A stretch of 64,000 nucleotides of DNA from Desulfovibrio sp. Fe33. Lineage in GTDB: Bacteria; Desulfobacterota; Desulfovibrionia; Desulfovibrionales; Desulfovibrionaceae. This document shows positions 9,262 to 17,357 of the stretch, in pieces (position 1 is the stretch's first letter; the number at the start of each line of letters is the position of its first letter). Position numbers and translations under genes: made by a program. The stretch lies in assembly GCF_028532725.1 (NCBI RefSeq), contig NZ_JAQKGU010000003.1, positions 1-64,000 on the forward strand. Reading direction: 5' to 3'. The notes below the pieces were generated by a model, which saw only the letters and a program-made list of their open reading frames with translations, was not told the DNA's origin and did no database searches.

Positions 9262-9402
9262 GCATGAGGCGTCCCGGTTTCTCCCTGCGCCCGATGCCGG
9301 TCTCGTCCTGTTGTTGCCGTCGAAGCGTCCAAGGCTCGGAAGGCGTTTAATTTCCTCTTATATTACAAAGGGGCGACTGGCCTCTTGATTAATTGGCCGG
9401 AC

Positions 9403-9419
9403 ACGGGTACGAAGCCCGT
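9403..9419 (+). promoter_or_regulatory. Hairpin leader of gpt; candidate purine/xanthine-sensing element
   Basis: A perfect 5-bp stem (ACGGG at 9403-9407, CCCGT at 9415-9419) encloses the loop TACGAAG. It lies in a 190-bp leader, 17-48 bases before the gpt start, and is followed by CATTCCCACACCGCGC and then the gpt ribosome site. Its compact form next to a ribosome site, ahead of a xanthine/guanine salvage operon, suggests a translational riboswitch such as the NMT1 (xanthine) class. I cannot confirm the consensus from memory, so the ligand assignment is inference. Confidence 0.35.
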
Positions 9420-9450
9420 CATTCCCACACCGCGCAAGGAGTTTATCCGC

Positions 9451-9933
9451 ATGGCAGACAAGAGCCGATATCAGAAGATGTTTCCCGTTTCCTGGGAGCA
9501 ACTGCACCGCGACTGCCGGGCGCTTTCCTGGCGGCTGGTGGAAAGGGGGCCGTGGAAGGGCATCCTGGCCATCACGCGCGGCGGGTTGGTTCCTGCCGCC
9601 ATTATCGCCCGTGAGCTGGATATTCACCTCATCGATACCATCTGCCTGTCCTCCTACAATTGGAAGAACCAGGGTGAGGCCAATATCCTGAAGGCAGTGG
9701 ATTGCGACGGGGAGGGCTGGCTGCTCATCGACGACCTGGTGGATACCGGCAAGACGGCCAAGATCGCCCGCGACATGGTGCCCAAAGCGCATTTCGCCAC
9801 GGTTTACGCCAAGCCGGAGGGCCGCCCCACGGTGGATACCTTCATCACCGAGGTCAGCCAGGACACCTGGATACTGTTTCCGTGGGACGCCGGATCACAA
9901 TTCGTGGAACCTATCGTCCAGGTTACCGAATAG
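9451..9933 (+). CDS. gpt: Xanthine(-guanine) phosphoribosyltransferase
   Basis: The 160-residue cytoplasmic enzyme starts at 9451 after AAGGAG; a longer frame from 9385 runs through the leader hairpin and is unlikely. The PRPP-binding motif [12 protein letters not shown], the N-terminal ITRGGLVPA loop and the C-terminal WILFPWD match Gpt. It joins xanthine or guanine (and weakly hypoxanthine) to PRPP to make XMP or GMP. It directly precedes a BMP-type purine/nucleoside ABC importer, which supports a purine salvage role. Confidence 0.92.
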   Translation: MADKSRYQKMFPVSWEQLHRDCRALSWRLVERGPWKGILAITRGGLVPAAIIARELDIHLIDTICLSSYNWKNQGEANILKAVDCDGEGWLLIDDLVDTGKTAKIARDMVPKAHFATVYAKPEGRPTVDTFITEVSQDTWILFPWDAGSQFVEPIVQVTE

Positions 9934-9954
9934 GGCTTAGGCTGAAAAAAACAG

Positions 9955-9969
9955 CATTGAATTTCAATG
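9955..9969. promoter_or_regulatory. Perfect 7-1-7 inverted repeat upstream of the BMP lipoprotein gene
   Basis: CATTGAA-T-TTCAATG lies 22 bases after the gpt stop and about 93 bases before the lipoprotein start. The symmetry suggests a dimeric repressor operator. No candidate regulator is encoded beside it. Confidence 0.4.
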
Positions 9970-10061
9970 AACTCGCTGCTTCCCGGCCAAATTGGGTCTT
10001 GCCCGATACCGGTAGCTGGGATATGCGTTTTTGATATTTAACCGCTAACGGAGAGGTCCTC

Positions 10062-11204
10062 ATGAAGAAATTGCTGAAACTGATCGGTATATCCGCGGCG
10101 CTGCTGATGGCGCTGTCTCTTTTCGCCTGCGGTGAAGCTCCGCAGCCGGAGAAAAAGGCCGAGGAACCGGCCAAGACCGAGGAAGCTCAGGCTCCCGTCG
10201 AAGAGCCCAAGGTCGTCAAAGCCGGGTTCATCTATGTCTCTCCCGTAGGCGACGCCGGTTACTCCTTCGCTCACGACATGGGCCGCCAGGCCGTGGAGGC
10301 GCTGCCCTTCGCCACTACCAAGTTCGCCGAATCCGTTCCCGAAGGCGCGGACTCCGAGCGCGTCATCCGCAACATGGCCCGCGAAGGCATGGACATCATT
10401 TTCGCCACCAGCTTCGGCTACATGGACCCGGTCATGAAGGTCGCCAAGGAATTTCCGGACACCAAGTTCATGCACTGCTCCGGCTTCAAGAAAGGTCCCA
10501 ACGTCAACAATTACTTCGGCCGCATCTATCAGGCCCGCTATCTGACCGGCCTGGTCGCCGGCTCCATGACCAAGTCCAATGAGATCGGCTACGTGGCCGC
10601 TTTCCCGATTCCCGAAGTCATTCGCGGCATCAACGCCTTCACCGTCGGCGTGCGCGAAGTGAACCCGGAGGCCCAGGTCCGCGTGGTCTGGACCAAGACC
10701 TGGTATGACCCGGCCCTGGAAAAGGATGCCGCCAAATCCCTGCTCGACGCCGGTTGCGACGTCATCACCCAGCATCAGGATTCTCCCGCTCCGCAGGAAG
10801 CGGCTCAGGAAGCCGGCGCTTACTGCATCGGCTACAATACCGACATGGCTTCCTTCGCTCCCAAGGCGAACCTGACCTCCGCCATCTGGAACTGGGGTCC
10901 GATGTACGTGAAGACCGTGGAAGCCGTCCGCGACGGCACCTGGCAGGGCGACCAGTCCACCTGGGGCTCCCTGCAGGACGGCGTGGTCGATATCGCTCCC
11001 CTGGGCGCCATGGTCCCGGACGACGTCAAGTCCATGGTCAATGCCAAGCGGGACGAACTCAAGTCCGGCAAAGACATGATCTTCGCGGGTCCCGTCAAGA
11101 ACCAGGCCGGTGAAGTGGTCTTCGCCGAGGGCACCGCCCCCGACGATGCAGCACTGCTCGGCATGGACTGGTTCGTTGAAGGCGTGATCGGCACCACCAA
11201 CTAG
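10062..11204 (+). CDS. BMP-family ABC transporter substrate-binding lipoprotein (nucleoside/purine)
   Basis: The 380-residue lipoprotein has its lipobox at LSLFAC (Cys23), then a Glu/Lys/Pro-rich linker to about residue 50 and a BMP (PnrA/Med-like) ligand-binding domain starting KAGFIYVSPVGDAGYSFAHD. Members of this family bind purine nucleosides, sometimes free purines or uracil. It is encoded directly ahead of two permeases and a double ABC ATPase, so it is the receptor of that importer. In a Gram-negative cell it is probably tethered to a periplasm-facing membrane. Ligand identity is inferred from family and from gpt next door. Confidence 0.9.
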   Translation: MKKLLKLIGISAALLMALSLFACGEAPQPEKKAEEPAKTEEAQAPVEEPKVVKAGFIYVSPVGDAGYSFAHDMGRQAVEALPFATTKFAESVPEGADSERVIRNMAREGMDIIFATSFGYMDPVMKVAKEFPDTKFMHCSGFKKGPNVNNYFGRIYQARYLTGLVAGSMTKSNEIGYVAAFPIPEVIRGINAFTVGVREVNPEAQVRVVWTKTWYDPALEKDAAKSLLDAGCDVITQHQDSPAPQEAAQEAGAYCIGYNTDMASFAPKANLTSAIWNWGPMYVKTVEAVRDGTWQGDQSTWGSLQDGVVDIAPLGAMVPDDVKSMVNAKRDELKSGKDMIFAGPVKNQAGEVVFAEGTAPDDAALLGMDWFVEGVIGTTN

Positions 11205-11213
11205 ACGGTACAA

Positions 11214-12275
11214 GTGCTGAAGATCAGAAAAAGAGATGAACCCTGGAAGTGGGGCGCCCTGGTTGTTTTCCTGGGCGCCCTGCTCTTTTCCCTCGCGGTC
11301 AGCGGCCTGCTCCTTGAAGGGCAGAGCAAGGACGCGATCTACGGTCTGACCGTGCTCTGGCAGGGCTGTTTCGGCAGTTTTTGGGCCATTGAGGACGTGC
11401 TTCTCAAGGCCATCCCCCTCTTCCTTTGCGCGCTGGGCGTGGCCGTGGCCTTCCGTATGCAGTTGTGGAACATCGGGGCCGAAGGGCAGTTCGCCCTTGG
11501 AGCCATCGGGGCCACATGGATGGCCTTGGCGTTCCCCGATCTGCCGAGGTTCGTCCTGTTGCCGCTCATGTTCATCATGGCTTTCATCCTGGGCGGGGCC
11601 TGGGCCCTGATCCCGGCCTTCCTAAAGCTGAAGCTTCGGGTCAACGAAATCATTTCGACCCTGATGCTCAATTACATCGCCATCCTGCTTCTCGACTACC
11701 TGGTCTTCGGCGTGTGGAAGGACCCCGCAAGCTTCGGCTTTCCCATGACTCCCGAATTTTCCGAAGGCGCGATCATTCCCGGCATCGGCGGCAGCCGCGT
11801 GCATTGGGGCATATTTTTCTGTGTGGCCGTGGGCGTCGGCCTGTGGGCGTTCATGCGTTTCACCCGGCTCGGCTTCGAGCTCAAGGCCAGCGGCGAGGGC
11901 GCGCGCGTGGCCCGCTACGCCAAAATCCGCTATGGGATGCTCGTTCTGTTTGTCATGGGGCTTTCCGGCGGCTTCGCAGGCTGGGCGGGCTGCGTGGAGA
12001 CCTCGGCCATCCTCAACCGGCTTCAGCCGTCGCTCATGGTCGGCTACGGCTATACCGCCATCGTGGTGGCCTGGCTGGCGCGTCTGGAACCGTTGAACAT
12101 CGCTTTCGCCTCCTTCCTTCTGGCCGCTCTCAGGGTGGGGGTGGAGAACATGCAGCTCAAGCTCCAGATTCCCGCAGCCTTCGGCACCATCATGGAAGGC
12201 GTCATTCTTCTCACCGTCCTGGCCGGGCAGTTCTTCCTGACCTACAAGCTGGTCCGCAAACCGAGGCAGGAGTAG
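11214..12275 (+). CDS. BMP-type ABC transporter permease, subunit 1
   Basis: The 353-residue inner-membrane protein has about eight to ten hydrophobic segments and the BPD_transp_2 pattern (AVAFRMQLWNIGAEGQFALGA; LGFELKASGEGARVARYA). The start codon is GTG at 11214, 9 bases after the lipoprotein gene, and has no strong ribosome site, so translational coupling is likely. It pairs with the next permease to form the transport channel of the purine/nucleoside importer (YufP/NupB-like). Confidence 0.9.
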   Translation: MLKIRKRDEPWKWGALVVFLGALLFSLAVSGLLLEGQSKDAIYGLTVLWQGCFGSFWAIEDVLLKAIPLFLCALGVAVAFRMQLWNIGAEGQFALGAIGATWMALAFPDLPRFVLLPLMFIMAFILGGAWALIPAFLKLKLRVNEIISTLMLNYIAILLLDYLVFGVWKDPASFGFPMTPEFSEGAIIPGIGGSRVHWGIFFCVAVGVGLWAFMRFTRLGFELKASGEGARVARYAKIRYGMLVLFVMGLSGGFAGWAGCVETSAILNRLQPSLMVGYGYTAIVVAWLARLEPLNIAFASFLLAALRVGVENMQLKLQIPAAFGTIMEGVILLTVLAGQFFLTYKLVRKPRQE

Positions 12276-12279
12276 GGTC

Positions 12280-13197
12280 ATGTGGGATTTTCTTATACCG
12301 TTGTTCGCGGCCACGGTGCAGTCAGGCACCCCCATTCTTTACGCCACCCTGGGAGAGATGCTCACCGAGAAGGGCGGTGTGCTTAACCTCGGCGTGGAAG
12401 GCATGATGGCTTTGGCCGCCCTGGCCGCATTTTGGGTCAGCTATGTCACCGGCTCTCCCTGGCTCGGTTTTCTTGCTGGCGGGTGCGCCGGAATGTTATT
12501 GGCCTCGCTGCACGCTTTCGTCTGTATTTCCTGTCTGGGCAACCAGGTCGTGTCCGGTTTGGCTCTGACAATTCTGGGCGGAGGGCTGACTCATTTCCTG
12601 GGCGTGCCCTATGTCGGCCTGGCCGCGCCCGGTTTCGATCCCTTCAATTTCCCGCTGCTGTCGCAAATCCCGGGAGTGGGCGAGATATTTTTCAAGCATG
12701 ACATGCTGGTCTATGTCTCCTTCGTCATCCCGTTCCTGTTCTGGTTTTTCTTCCGGCGGACCAGTCTCGGTCTGCATGTGGCCGCTACCGGCGAGATGCC
12801 TGCCGCCGCCGCGGCCGCAGGTCTCAAGCCCATTCGGTTGCGTTACTTCGCGGTCATTGCGGGCGGATTTCTGGTCGGGCTCGGCGGGGCGTATCTGTCC
12901 CTGGCGTATACCCATCTCTGGACCAACGGTCTTTCCGGTGGTCGCGGCTGGATCGCCGTAGCCCTGGTCATCTTCGCCTTTTGGCGTCCCGGTCGGGCCG
13001 TTGCGGGCGCGTACCTGTTCGGCGGGGTCATGGCCTTTCAGCTCAGGCTTCAGGCAGCGGGCACGCATTTGCCGTCCTCCCTGTTGCTCATGCTTCCGTA
13101 TTTGCTGACCATTCTCGTTTTGATTCTGTCCGCATGGCGCGGCCGCCGCATTGATGCTCCGGCCGCTCTCGGCACCAACATCGAGCCGGAGGGGTAG
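12280..13197 (+). CDS. BMP-type ABC transporter permease, subunit 2
   Basis: The 305-residue membrane protein of the BPD_transp_2 family carries the diagnostic segments PILYATLGEMLTEKGGVLNLG and TSLGLHVAATGEMPAAAAAAG (YufQ/NupC-like). It starts 4 bases after the first permease and ends 3 bases before the ATPase gene, so the operon is tightly packed. It forms the second half of the importer channel. Confidence 0.91.
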   Translation: MWDFLIPLFAATVQSGTPILYATLGEMLTEKGGVLNLGVEGMMALAALAAFWVSYVTGSPWLGFLAGGCAGMLLASLHAFVCISCLGNQVVSGLALTILGGGLTHFLGVPYVGLAAPGFDPFNFPLLSQIPGVGEIFFKHDMLVYVSFVIPFLFWFFFRRTSLGLHVAATGEMPAAAAAAGLKPIRLRYFAVIAGGFLVGLGGAYLSLAYTHLWTNGLSGGRGWIAVALVIFAFWRPGRAVAGAYLFGGVMAFQLRLQAAGTHLPSSLLLMLPYLLTILVLILSAWRGRRIDAPAALGTNIEPEG

Positions 13198-13200
13198 GGG

Positions 13201-14736
13201 ATGACCGACCTGCAATTCGTCCGGCCCGTGCGGACCCGGCCACTTGCCGAGGGCGTGCGCCCTGTGGTCAGTCTCAAGGGATTGACCAAACGGTTCGGCA
13301 AGGTTGTGGCCAACGACGGCATCACCCTTGATGTCTATCCGGGACGCATCAAGGCGTTGCTCGGCGAGAACGGCGCGGGCAAGTCCACCATGATGTCCAT
13401 GTTGGCGGGCCGGTACAAGCCCGACGAGGGAACGATCGAGATTGACGGTCGGCCTGTCCGGTTCAATTCCTCCAAGGACGCCATTCAGGCGGGTATCGGC
13501 ATGGTCTACCAGCATTTCATGCTCGTGGATTCCATGACCGTGGCTGAAAATGTTCTTCTTGGGCAGGAGGGCGGCTTTTTCGTCTCTCCGCGGGAAATGG
13601 AACATCGCGTGGGGGAACTGGCAGAGCGATACGGCCTGAATATCGAGCCCGGTGCGCGCATTTGCGATCTGTCCATGGGCGAGCGGCAACTGGTGGAGAT
13701 TCTTAAGCTTCTTTACCGAGAGAGTCGCATCCTGATTTTCGACGAGCCCACGGCGGTCCTTACCCCGGAGGAGACGCGCAACCTTTTCGAAGCGTTGTGG
13801 CGCATGACCGAGCAGGGCAAGTCCATCATCTTCATCTCCCACAAGCTGGAAGAGGTCATCGCCCTGGCCGACGAGATCGCCATTCTCAGGCGGGGGCGGA
13901 TCGAAGGCGAATTGGACCCGGAATCCATCGAATCCAAAGCCGATCTCGCCTCGCGTATGGTCGGCAAGGAAGTCCTTCTCGAAGTGGACCGCCAGCCCGC
14001 CGAAATCGGCGATACTGTCCTTGAGGTCAGGAATCTGACAGGTCTCGGCCTGACAGAGGTGGACCTGAAGGTACGTCGGGGCGAGGTCGTGGCGCTCGTG
14101 GGCGTGGCCGGAAACGGTCAAAAGGCGTTGGTGGAGGCCGTGACCGGCCTGACCAAGCCGCCTCTCGATACCGTATTCATCATGGGCCAGCCGTGGCGCA
14201 AGTTCTTTGCCGAGTCCACTTGGAACAGGTCCATGTGCTACATCCCCGAGGATCGCCTCGGCCTGGCCACGCTGCCCAACCAGAATTTGGTGGACAATCT
14301 GCTTCTGACCACCCGAAAGGGATTCGCCAAAGGGCTGTGGCTGGACAAGAAGAAGGCCGCGAAACACACGGTCCGGCTCATCGAGAAGTTCGATATTCGC
14401 CCCGGCCGCATTCACGCCCTGGCGTGGCAGCTCTCTGGCGGCAACCTTCAGAAAGCCGTCCTGGCCCGCGAACTCTATCGCGAACCCAAGCTCATCGTGG
14501 CCGAGCAGCCGACACAGGGTTTGGACGTGTCCGCCACCGAAGAAGTCTGGAAGCGGCTGCTTGAAGCCCGGTCCATGGCCGGTGTGCTTTTGGTCACCGG
14601 GGATCTCAACGAGGCCCTGCAATTGGCCGATCGTATCGCGGTCATCTACCGGGGCCGCATCCTGAATGTCCTGGACAATACCGACAAGGACATTTTCCGC
14701 AAGATAGGGCCTCTCATGGCCGGGATTGTCGATTAG
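13201..14736 (+). CDS. BMP-type ABC transporter ATP-binding protein (two ABC domains)
   Basis: The 511-residue cytoplasmic protein has two ABC modules. The first carries Walker A GENGAGKST, signature LSMGERQ and Walker B ILIFDEPTAVLTPEE. The second has a degenerate Walker A (GVAGNGQKA) and signature LSGGNLQKA, as is normal for sugar/nucleoside-type double ATPases. It powers the two permeases just upstream. An N-terminal extension of about 20 residues precedes the first domain. No terminator is visible after it. Confidence 0.93.
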   Translation: MTDLQFVRPVRTRPLAEGVRPVVSLKGLTKRFGKVVANDGITLDVYPGRIKALLGENGAGKSTMMSMLAGRYKPDEGTIEIDGRPVRFNSSKDAIQAGIGMVYQHFMLVDSMTVAENVLLGQEGGFFVSPREMEHRVGELAERYGLNIEPGARICDLSMGERQLVEILKLLYRESRILIFDEPTAVLTPEETRNLFEALWRMTEQGKSIIFISHKLEEVIALADEIAILRRGRIEGELDPESIESKADLASRMVGKEVLLEVDRQPAEIGDTVLEVRNLTGLGLTEVDLKVRRGEVVALVGVAGNGQKALVEAVTGLTKPPLDTVFIMGQPWRKFFAESTWNRSMCYIPEDRLGLATLPNQNLVDNLLLTTRKGFAKGLWLDKKKAAKHTVRLIEKFDIRPGRIHALAWQLSGGNLQKAVLARELYREPKLIVAEQPTQGLDVSATEEVWKRLLEARSMAGVLLVTGDLNEALQLADRIAVIYRGRILNVLDNTDKDIFRKIGPLMAGIVD

Positions 14737-14821
14737 ACCCTCCCGTCATGGAGAGTTTGTATAATTTTCCCGCCACTCCGGCCGGATTGATCCATTAATT
14801 GTTTTTTACAAGGAGACAGAT

Positions 14822-15580
14822 ATGAAGTTCAGCAAATCGCGTGTTATCCTCATGCTGGTCATGGCTCTTACGCTGTGCGTTTTCTCTCTTGCCCAGGCCG
14901 GAACCACCCTGGACAAGGTCAAGGCCGCCGGTGAAATCACCGTGGGCAACTCCCCCGACTATCCGCCTTTCGAAGCCATCGGTGACGGCGGCGAACGTGT
15001 TGGTTTCGACATCGATCTGCTTGACGCCATTGCCGCCAAGATGGGCGTCAAGGTCAAGTGGGTGACCATGGACTTCGCCGCCATCGTCACCGCCACCCAG
15101 AGCGGGCAGGTGGACATGGGCATGTCCGGCTTCTCCATTTCCCCCGAGCGCGCCGAACAGGTGAGCTTTTCCGCTCCGTACATCGCCAGCGGCCAGGTCA
15201 TCGTGGTTCGCAGCGATTCCGAGATCAAGTCCGCCGCCGACCTCAATGGCCGGAAGATCGCGGTCCAGCTCGGAACCACCGGCGAGCAGGAAGCCGACAA
15301 GATCGAAGGCGCCGAAGTTGTCAAGCCCGAGAGCTACAACATCGCCTTCATGATGCTGAACACCAAGGCCGCCGACGCGGTCATCGCCGACATCTCCGTG
15401 GCCGACGAATTCGTCAAGCGCGGTATGTTCAAGCGTGCCGGAGAGCCCCTTTCCTACGAGGAGTTCGCCATGATTACCCGCAAGGGCAACGATGATCTGC
15501 TCCAGGCCCTGAACAAGGCCCTGGAGGAAGTGAAGGCTGACGGCACCTACGCCGCCATCGTCAAGAAGTGGAATCTGTAG
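14822..15580 (+). CDS. Polar amino-acid ABC transporter substrate-binding protein
   Basis: The 252-residue periplasmic protein has a signal peptide cleaved near residue 26 (LAQAGTT) and the SBP_bac_3 fold: an N-terminal ITVGNSPDYPPFEAIG, then GFDIDLLDAIA, and the hinge motif KIAVQLGTTGEQ. It would deliver a polar amino acid to the permease at 15637. AAGGAG precedes the start, and a TATAAT-like hexamer lies at 14760-14765, but no good -35 box is seen. The bound amino acid cannot be deduced. Confidence 0.91.
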   Translation: MKFSKSRVILMLVMALTLCVFSLAQAGTTLDKVKAAGEITVGNSPDYPPFEAIGDGGERVGFDIDLLDAIAAKMGVKVKWVTMDFAAIVTATQSGQVDMGMSGFSISPERAEQVSFSAPYIASGQVIVVRSDSEIKSAADLNGRKIAVQLGTTGEQEADKIEGAEVVKPESYNIAFMMLNTKAADAVIADISVADEFVKRGMFKRAGEPLSYEEFAMITRKGNDDLLQALNKALEEVKADGTYAAIVKKWNL

Positions 15581-15595
15581 TTTTGGCGTAACCGG

Positions 15596-15617
15596 GCCGG
15601 GGGCGCGAGCCCCCGGC
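15596..15617 (+). terminator. Strong hairpin between binding-protein and permease genes (attenuator-like)
   Basis: GCCGGGGGC, loop GCGA and GCCCCCGGC form a perfect 9-bp stem followed by GTTTTC. The T run is weak, so it may reduce rather than stop read-through, keeping permease levels below those of the binding protein, and may also protect the upstream mRNA. Confidence 0.6.
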
Positions 15618-15636
15618 GTTTTCAGGAGTTTAGGCG

Positions 15637-16347
15637 ATGGATTTTTCCCTTATCTTCAAACACCAGGACATGCTCCTGCATGGCGCATGGATCACGCTGC
15701 AGATAACCTTTGGGGCATTGTCCCTGGGGCTCCTTCTCGGCATCCTGGCCGGAACCGGGCGCATCAGCCGCCGTTTGCATATCCGCATCATAGCCGACAT
15801 CTACATCCAGATTATTCGCGGCACCCCCATGCTGTTGCAGATCTTCTTCTTTTATCTCGGTTTTCCGCAGATATTCATGGCGATCACCGGCGAGAGCTAC
15901 ACCCCTGATCCGCTTCTTACGGGTATTGTGGCGTTGGGCATCAACAGCGGTGCATATAACGCCGAAATCATTCGCGCCGGTATCCAGTCCATCAACAAGG
16001 GGCAAATGGAGGCCGCCCGCGGCACCGGGTTGACGCATGTGCAGGCCATGTTCCATGTCATTCTTCCCCAGGCCCTTAAACGGATGATTCCGCCCCTTGG
16101 CAACGAACTCATCGTCCTGCTCAAGGATTCGTCCCTGATTTCAACCATCGGCGTAGCGGAGCTCATGTTCACCGCCAAGGTGCTGGGCGCACGGTATTAC
16201 ACCTATGTGCCGTTCCTGGTCGGAGTCGGAGTTATCTATCTGACGTTGACTTTCGGGTTTTCCCGCTTTTTCAACGCGCTTGAGCGCAAACTGTCTTCGG
16301 GAAGCGGCGCGCGCGAGAATAAAGGTGCGGTCCCGGATTTGGGTTGA
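15637..16347 (+). CDS. Polar amino-acid ABC transporter permease
   Basis: The 236-residue inner-membrane protein is of the HisM/GlnP family, with about five hydrophobic segments, the family start ITLQITFGALSLGLLLGI and the EAA-loop pattern EAARGTGLTHVQAMFHVILPQA, which docks the ATPase. It is downstream of the binding protein. Unusually, no ATP-binding gene accompanies the pair; after a terminator the next gene is a MarR regulator. The ATPase must be encoded elsewhere. Confidence 0.92.
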   Translation: MDFSLIFKHQDMLLHGAWITLQITFGALSLGLLLGILAGTGRISRRLHIRIIADIYIQIIRGTPMLLQIFFFYLGFPQIFMAITGESYTPDPLLTGIVALGINSGAYNAEIIRAGIQSINKGQMEAARGTGLTHVQAMFHVILPQALKRMIPPLGNELIVLLKDSSLISTIGVAELMFTAKVLGARYYTYVPFLVGVGVIYLTLTFGFSRFFNALERKLSSGSGARENKGAVPDLG

Positions 16348-16367
16348 TCCTGCTTCGGATCGGCCTG

Positions 16368-16405
16368 AAAGCCCCTTCGCGTTGCGACGCGGAGGGGCTT
16401 TTTTG
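16368..16405 (+). terminator. Rho-independent terminator after the amino-acid permease
   Basis: AAGCCCCTTCGCG, loop TTG, and CGACGCGGAGGGGCTT pair and are followed by a T run. Confidence 0.88.
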
Positions 16406-16446
16406 GGTGGGGCACTGTCCCTTTAAAGAAGAGGGAAATCTGGCGT

Positions 16447-16566
16447 TGAAAGCCGCTCTGCGGCAATAGTCGGGTGATTTCGCCTCCGGCGGGCAAGGGC
16501 TCGCACCCTTGCATCCCCTGTATGCGCCTTCGGCGCGGGCTTTTTCGCTCCACCACGTTCTGCGGC
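16447..16566 (-). repeat. Dispersed intergenic repeat, copy 2
   Basis: It is reversed relative to copies 1 and 4. A stretch of about 66 bases (GGGTGATTTCGCC... to ...CTTCGGCGCG) is identical to copy 3. Together copies 2 and 3 fill most of the 493-bp gap between the permease and the MarR gene. Confidence 0.85.
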
Positions 16567-16649
16567 AAAAGCCGGGAGTAAATCTATAGGTCCTTTTTTT
16601 TTGGGGGGGGGACTATTCCGTTCGCTCCATGAAGAGCGAAAATCAGAAG

Positions 16650-16767
16650 TGAAAGCCGCTTCGCGGCAATTGCCGGGTGATTTCGCCTCCGGCGGGCAAG
16701 GGCTCGCACCCTTGCATCCCCTGTATGCGCCTTCGGCGCGTGCTTTTTCGTTTTGCGGCGTTCTGCC
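16650..16767 (-). repeat. Dispersed intergenic repeat, copy 3
   Basis: It lies in tandem with copy 2, offset 203 bases, in the same orientation. The flanking DNA between copies has a run of eight T followed by nine G, which looks like slippage-prone sequence. Short reverse-strand reading frames here are artefacts of the repeat. Confidence 0.85.
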
Positions 16768-16806
16768 ATGAAAGCTGTAATTTGTTGAGGGACTCATTTT
16801 CTCCTG

Positions 16807-16835
16807 TTGACAATTTTGATTCGCAATCATAGTAA
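16807..16835 (+). promoter_or_regulatory. Promoter with embedded operator for the MarR gene
   Basis: A TTGACA box at 16807-16812 is followed after 17 bases by a weak TAGTAA at 16830-16835. Between them lies a perfect palindrome, TGATT-CGC-AATCA (16817-16829), well placed for autorepression by the downstream MarR protein. The -10 ends only 5 bases before the ATG and no Shine-Dalgarno is present, so the transcript may be leaderless. Confidence 0.5.
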
Positions 16836-16840
16836 ACAGT

Positions 16841-17311
16841 ATGAATAAAAATTACGATCCATTGATCCCAGATCGAGATGTGGCTGAATTCCTACAGTTC
16901 ATGGAAGGGATTTTTCAGTGTTGCCGGGAACGGATGCAGGACCAGAGCGAACGGTTCGATCTTCCTGACGCGGAATTGCGCTGCCTTTTGCAGTTCGACG
17001 GGGAACGCTATCTTACGGCCAAGACGCTTGCCTATCGGCTCAATGTCGCCAAGAGCAGGGTGACCAAGCTCGTGTCTTCCCTGATTCGACGCGGTCTACT
17101 TGTGTCGTTGCCCGATCCGGCAGATTCGCGTGTTAAGCTCCTCTCGTTAACGCCGAAAGGGGGCAGGCTGCTCAGAGATATTTCCATATTTCGTTTCAAG
17201 ATGCATCGGGCCGTGCTCGAACAGTTCAGCGCCGGGCAGCGTGTCGCCTTGCTTGATTCCCTGTCATTGCTTTCCCGTCACATGAAGTCGGCGAAGGATA
17301 TGGTTGAGTAA
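16841..17311 (+). CDS. MarR-family transcriptional regulator
   Basis: The 156-residue protein has the winged-helix core LTAKTLAYRLNVAKSRVTKLVSSLIRRGLL and the wing DPADSRVKLLSLTPKGGRLL (about residues 60-115), flanked by dimerisation helices. MarR dimers usually repress nearby genes and release DNA on binding a phenolic, thiol or redox ligand. The gene lies 46 bases ahead of a DsrE-like sulfur protein gene, its likely partner or target. The ligand is unknown. Confidence 0.88.
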   Translation: MNKNYDPLIPDRDVAEFLQFMEGIFQCCRERMQDQSERFDLPDAELRCLLQFDGERYLTAKTLAYRLNVAKSRVTKLVSSLIRRGLLVSLPDPADSRVKLLSLTPKGGRLLRDISIFRFKMHRAVLEQFSAGQRVALLDSLSLLSRHMKSAKDMVE

Positions 17312-17357
17312 TTTTTTTGATATAAAAGTTAACACTATGAACAATTTGGAGGATGTC

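Noticed and set aside
12496-14622. Open frame of 708 codons on the minus strand
   Set aside because: Antisense shadow of the permease and ABC ATPase genes.
16423-16830. Minus-strand frames with GDARVRALARRRRNHP-like sequence
   Set aside because: They arise from the dispersed repeat, recur in each copy, and have no start context.
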